Shown: in pieces, positions 38,284 through 40,831 of the stretch
Layout of the letters: every line of letters begins with the position of its first letter
Position numbering within the stretch: position 1 is the stretch's first letter
NCBI RefSeq assembly: GCF_016654115.1
Contig: NZ_JAEQAZ010000159.1
Coordinates: 1 to 40,831 of the forward strand
Reading direction: 5' to 3'
From: Streptomyces sp. MBT53
GTDB lineage: Bacteria > Actinomycetota > Actinomycetes > Streptomycetales > Streptomycetaceae
Length of the DNA: 40,831 nucleotides
Notes under the pieces: model-generated
What the model saw: the letters and a program-made list of their open reading frames with translations, nothing else
Database searches by the model: none
Told to the model about the DNA's origin: nothing
Made by a program: the position numbers and the translations under genes

Positions 38284-39849
38284 CTAGCACTTCTTGCCGG
38301 TGTTGATGCAGTTGGCGATCGTCGCCGCCAGGTTGTTCTTGGTGACGCTGATGAAGTCGTCGTGGTCGGTCGACGCCTTGTGCAGCTGCTCCGGGAAACC
38401 GTCCACCGCGTAGGCGTTCTTGACCACGCCGTTCTGGATGGTCGGCGGGGTGATCTTGTAGACGAGACGCATCGTCAGCTGCGGGATGGCCTTGAAGCCG
38501 TTCCCGCAGACACCGCTCGCCGGGTCCGCGAAGGCCACGTGCGTACGGTGGTTGGCGCTGTCGATGTTCACGCCGTCCCAGCAGCTCTGGAAGGCGAAGG
38601 TACGCACCACGTTGCTGCCCTGCGGGCAGATCGGGTACTGCTCCGTCAGCTGGACCTTGTTCTCGAAGCCGGTGCAGCTCCAGTGCGCGTTGGCATTGGC
38701 CAGACCGTTGGTGAGGGTCTTGGCGTCACCGGTGATGATGCGCAGGAACTGCGGCATCGCGACGACCTTGCTGGCCGGCGAGCCGACGTACTTGATCTGC
38801 GCCGACTGCGGGGTCAGGATCTTGCCGACGTTGCCTTCCTTGCCACCGCCGAGCGCGTTCGCGTCGAACTCCTGCGAGCCGTCCTGCACACGCACGACCG
38901 GCCAGTAGTAGGCCGAGAGGTCACTCTGGTTCTGGCAGCTGGAGGGGGCGGCCAGCAGCGAGTCGTTCGTGGAGAACGCGTTGACCTTCTGGTTGCCGAC
39001 GTAGTCGTGCTCGTGGTGCGCGCCGTTGGTCACGCCGGGCGCCACGATGACGTTGTCGGTGTTGTGGTTCTTGTTGGCGTTGACACCGCACCTGGTGGTG
39101 AAGGAGCCCGTCGAGGCCTGGGCCTGCTTCTGCGGCTTGGCCAGGACGTTGTTCGCGACCTTCGTGATGTCCACGAAGTCCGCGGCCGTCGGGCCGTTGC
39201 CTGCCTGACCACCGTTGTTGGCGGCGGGCGCGGAAGCGCTGGCGCTGGCACTCGGAGCAGCGGTGTTGCCGTTGTTCTGGCCGCCGTTGTTGTTCTGACC
39301 ACCGTTGTTGTTCTGACCACCGTTGTTGTTCTGGCCGCCGTTGTTGTTCTGGCCACCGGCGGTGGTGTTGTTGGCGGTCTGCGTCGTACAGGCGGCGAGT
39401 TGCTTCAGTGCAGCCGCATTAACACTGCCGCCCACTCGCTGGATGTCGATGCGGATACGGTCGATCGTCGCGGCCCGCTTCTCCTTGAGGGGGCCGACGA
39501 TCGCGTTCTGCACGAAGCTCGGGTCGTTGGCCTGCGCCTGGCGCGTCGAGGCGAGCCGGGCATAGGCCTCGGTGATCTGCTTGTCGAGGTTCGCCAACTC
39601 GGTGGCGACGCCCTGACGAGCCTTCTGCGGCACGTTCGTCAGCTGCTGGCCGACGTCCGGGCAGGCGATCGTCGCGACAGCACTCGCCGCGGCGGCCTTC
39701 GTGGTGTTCTGGCCCGATGAGCTGGACTCATGCGCCGAAGCGTTCATCTGCGCCCAGATCAGCCCGGCCCCCCCGATGGCTAGGGCAGCCGAGGCAGCGA
39801 TGGCCTTGGTGGCCATCGGCGTACGGCGTTTACGATCATTGCGTCCCAT
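38284..39849 (-). CDS. Secreted DUF1996-domain protein with GGQNNN repeats
   Basis: 521 residues from ATG 39849 with GGAG at good spacing. A twin-charged N-terminus (MGRNDRKRR), a hydrophobic segment (AIAASAALAIGGAGLIWA) and cleavage near ASAHE show export. Residues about 60-150 form a helical region, then a low-complexity linker of GGQNNN repeats (about 165-195) and Ala/Ser stretches. The DUF1996 domain covers about 225-490 (GVTNGAHHEHDYVGN; YYWPVVRVQDG; FQSCWDGVNIDSANHRTHVAF), with conserved His, Asp, Trp and Cys pairs. This domain is widespread in fungi and streptomycetes; no activity is known to me. Its His/Asp-rich motifs hint at metal binding. A large palindrome lies upstream. Confidence 0.9.
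   Translation of the reverse strand: MGRNDRKRRTPMATKAIAASAALAIGGAGLIWAQMNASAHESSSSGQNTTKAAAASAVATIACPDVGQQLTNVPQKARQGVATELANLDKQITEAYARLASTRQAQANDPSFVQNAIVGPLKEKRAATIDRIRIDIQRVGGSVNAAALKQLAACTTQTANNTTAGGQNNNGGQNNNGGQNNNGGQNNNGGQNNGNTAAPSASASASAPAANNGGQAGNGPTAADFVDITKVANNVLAKPQKQAQASTGSFTTRCGVNANKNHNTDNVIVAPGVTNGAHHEHDYVGNQKVNAFSTNDSLLAAPSSCQNQSDLSAYYWPVVRVQDGSQEFDANALGGGKEGNVGKILTPQSAQIKYVGSPASKVVAMPQFLRIITGDAKTLTNGLANANAHWSCTGFENKVQLTEQYPICPQGSNVVRTFAFQSCWDGVNIDSANHRTHVAFADPASGVCGNGFKAIPQLTMRLVYKITPPTIQNGVVKNAYAVDGFPEQLHKASTDHDDFISVTKNNLAATIANCINTGKKC
39268..39357 (-). repeat. 18-bp tandem repeat coding for GGQNNN
   Basis: About five copies of an 18-base unit, differing by single A/G changes, encode the repeated Gly-Gly-Gln-Asn-Asn-Asn linker of the DUF1996 protein. 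The length is a multiple of three, so copy number can vary without breaking the frame. Confidence 0.85.
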
Positions 39850-39926
39850 GGAACTCCTCTGACTTCCTTGCGGGGCAGCGAGGCGCCCGACAGGAGTGAA
39901 GCGGCTCCCTTTGATACGCAGGGGGT

Positions 39927-39972
39927 CCCAGGAGTGTTCAGCCGTCTCATAAATTTATGAGAGGTTCCTGGG
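39927..39972. promoter_or_regulatory. Nested palindrome upstream of the DUF1996 gene
   Basis: TCTCATAAATTTATGAGA (39945-39962) is a perfect 18-base AT-rich palindrome, striking in this high-GC DNA. Outer arms CCCAGGA (39927-39933) and TCCTGGG (39966-39972) are also complementary. On the minus strand it lies about 78-123 bp before the DUF1996 ATG. It may be an operator, or the end structure of the upstream response-regulator transcript. A GGAAC sequence overlapping it resembles an ECF-type -35 element; this last point is weak. Confidence 0.6.
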
Positions 39973-39984
39973 TAAGTCCCCTAT

Positions 39985-40011
39985 CAACTGGCCGTTAAAC
40001 ACCACCAGTTG
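39985..40011 (-). terminator. Hairpin after the response-regulator gene
   Basis: CAACTGG (39985-39991) pairs with CCAGTTG (40005-40011), a seven-pair stem with a 13-base loop, 22 bp past the stop of the response regulator. A weak terminator candidate. Confidence 0.4.
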
Positions 40012-40032
40012 TGATCGACTCACAGCTAGTGC

Positions 40033-40686
40033 TCAGCGTCCCTGGTCCAAATAGGCCAATACCGCCAGCACGCGGCGATTGTCGTCGTCCGAGACTTCCA
40101 GCCCCAGTTTCGCGAAAATATTGGACGTGTGCTTCCCGATCGCCCGTTCCGTCACGACGAGTTGCCCCGCGATCGCCGCGTTCGACCGCCCCTGCGCCAT
40201 CAGTTCGAGCACCTCGACCTCCCGGGGCGTGAGCCGCCCCAGCGGCCGGTCGTCGGCCGCCCGCCGCGCCAGCAACTGCTGAATCACCTGCGGATCCATC
40301 ACCGTCCCACCGCCGGCCACCCGCCGTACGGCGTCCACGAACTGCTCCGCGTCGAACACCCGGTCCTTCAGCAGATAGCCCACCCCGCCACTCCCGTCGG
40401 CGAGCAACTCCCGCGCGTACAACTGCTCCACGTGCTGCGACAGCACCAGCACCGGAAACCCGGGCCGCTCCCGCCGCGCCCGCAACGCGCACTGCAGCCC
40501 CTCGTCGGTGTGCGTGGGCGGCAGCCGTACGTCGACCACGGCCACGTCCGGCGCCAACTCGGCCAGCGCCCTGGTGAGTTCGGGCCCGCTCTCCACAGCG
40601 GCGGCGATCTCGAAGTCGTAGGCCTCCAACAGCCGCACCAGCCCGTCCCGCAGCAGGAACAGGTCTTCGGCTAGGACAACACGCAC
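40033..40686 (-). CDS. NarL/FixJ-family response regulator
   Basis: 217 residues from GTG 40686. Receiver domain 1-120: acidic residues in MRVVLAEDLFLL, phospho-acceptor Asp52 in VAVVDVRLPP, conserved Lys in VGYLLKDRV. LuxR-type HTH at about 150-200: LGRLTPREVEVLELMAQGRS, then AIAGQLVVTERAIGKHTSNIFAKLGL. Phosphorylation by the upstream histidine kinase should promote DNA binding. The GTG overlaps the end of the kinase gene by 16 bp, typical of coupled two-component pairs. The DUF1996 gene lies downstream on the same strand, separated by 183 bp with hairpins, and could be a target. Stimulus unknown. Confidence 0.93.
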   Translation of the reverse strand: MRVVLAEDLFLLRDGLVRLLEAYDFEIAAAVESGPELTRALAELAPDVAVVDVRLPPTHTDEGLQCALRARRERPGFPVLVLSQHVEQLYARELLADGSGGVGYLLKDRVFDAEQFVDAVRRVAGGGTVMDPQVIQQLLARRAADDRPLGRLTPREVEVLELMAQGRSNAAIAGQLVVTERAIGKHTSNIFAKLGLEVSDDDNRRVLAVLAYLDQGR

Positions 40687-40831
40687 GGAATCTCCATGGT
40701 CACCACGGTGGGACCGCCCGCGGGGCTGCTGACGGCCAGGACGCCGTCGAATGTACCGAGTCGCCGCCCGACTCCGGAGAGTCCCGACCCCGCCCCGACC
40801 ACGGCACCACCCCCACCGTTGTCGGTGACGG
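40671..40831 (-). CDS. Sensor histidine kinase, C-terminal end (partial)
   Basis: Only the last 52 codons are inside the window; the frame runs out at base 40831. It reads VTDNGGGGAVVGAGSGLSGV, RRLGTFDGVLAVSSPAGG, then TVVTMEIPCVLS before TAG at 40671-40673. The DNGGGG and GSGLSGVGRRL blocks are the G1 and G2 boxes of the HATPase_c domain of NarL-partner kinases. The ATP-binding end overlaps the response-regulator start by 16 bp. The sensor part lies beyond the window, so nothing can be said of its signal. Confidence 0.88.
   Translation of the reverse strand, partial: VTDNGGGGAVVGAGSGLSGVGRRLGTFDGVLAVSSPAGGPTVVTMEIPCVLS

Noticed and set aside
39268..39357. Possible CRISPR-like repeat array
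   Set aside because: The 18-bp units are directly adjacent, without spacers, and encode a regular protein linker.
38224..39720. 498-codon plus-strand frame opposite the DUF1996 gene
   Set aside because: DUF1996, signal peptide and ribosome site are all on the minus strand; the plus frame also starts within the terminator.

Overview
The window is high-GC actinobacterial DNA, almost certainly from a Streptomyces chromosome. The grounds are the strong third-position GC bias, frequent GTG starts, a single rare TTA codon, actinobacterial repeat elements inside and between genes, and the gene order glnE ... malR-malE-malF-malG-aglA followed by secreted amylolytic enzymes, an arrangement known from streptomycetes. 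No rRNA, tRNA, CRISPR array, transposase or phage gene is visible.

Layout. (1) 1-2080, minus strand: a compact run of small genes of unknown function (a zinc-ribbon protein, a probable frameshifted ORF, a membrane protein, two secreted Cys-containing proteins) ending in a perfect hairpin; one secreted protein carries a TTA codon near its start. (2) 2198-5491, minus: a coupled operon of a secreted PF04185 phosphoesterase, an MFS transporter and a TolB-like propeller protein, with a PHO-box-like repeat upstream. (3) 5605-6608: two small enzymes (VOC and pyridoxamine-phosphate-oxidase folds). (4) 6799-12625: glnE, then a divergent EamA exporter/LysR regulator pair, then a PAP2 membrane phosphatase.

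(5) 12757-30246 is the core: a starch and maltodextrin utilisation locus. It holds the LacI-type repressor malR, the ABC importer malE-malF-malG without its ATPase, the intracellular alpha-glucosidase aglA, a short secreted alpha-amylase, a second secreted alpha-amylase with two C-terminal CBM20 starch-binding domains, and a 1801-residue secreted fusion of an amylase with a pullulanase. Secreted enzymes cut starch, branches included, to maltodextrins; MalEFG imports them, probably powered by an ATPase encoded elsewhere; AglA releases glucose. CTTGCAG-like repeats lie in all three intergenic regions feeding these genes, as expected of one MalR regulon. An LD-carboxypeptidase gene and a DUF4232 gene interrupt the cluster. 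Stable hairpins lie between malE and malF and between malG and aglA.

(6) 30323-32350: a receiver-GAF-PP2C phosphatase and a CHMI-like tautomerase. (7) 32372-35025, minus: a ferritin-like protein with a complete di-iron ligand set (its family is usually labelled 'metal-dependent hydrolase'), a flavin/2Fe-2S reductase overlapping it by one base, and a TetR regulator, with a dyad operator candidate at the promoter. (8) 35105-39849: a membrane protein with a sigma-like N-terminal region that has absorbed a genomic repeat, a TPR protein, a lipoprotein and a secreted DUF1996 protein with GGQNNN repeats. (9) 40033-40831: a NarL-type response regulator and the end of its histidine kinase, cut by the window edge.

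The observations that look most worth following up are the di-iron protein/reductase pair, the PHO-box-like site on the phosphoesterase operon, the bldA-type TTA codon in the small secreted-protein cluster, the hairpins in the mal operon, and the repeats that have become coding sequence.
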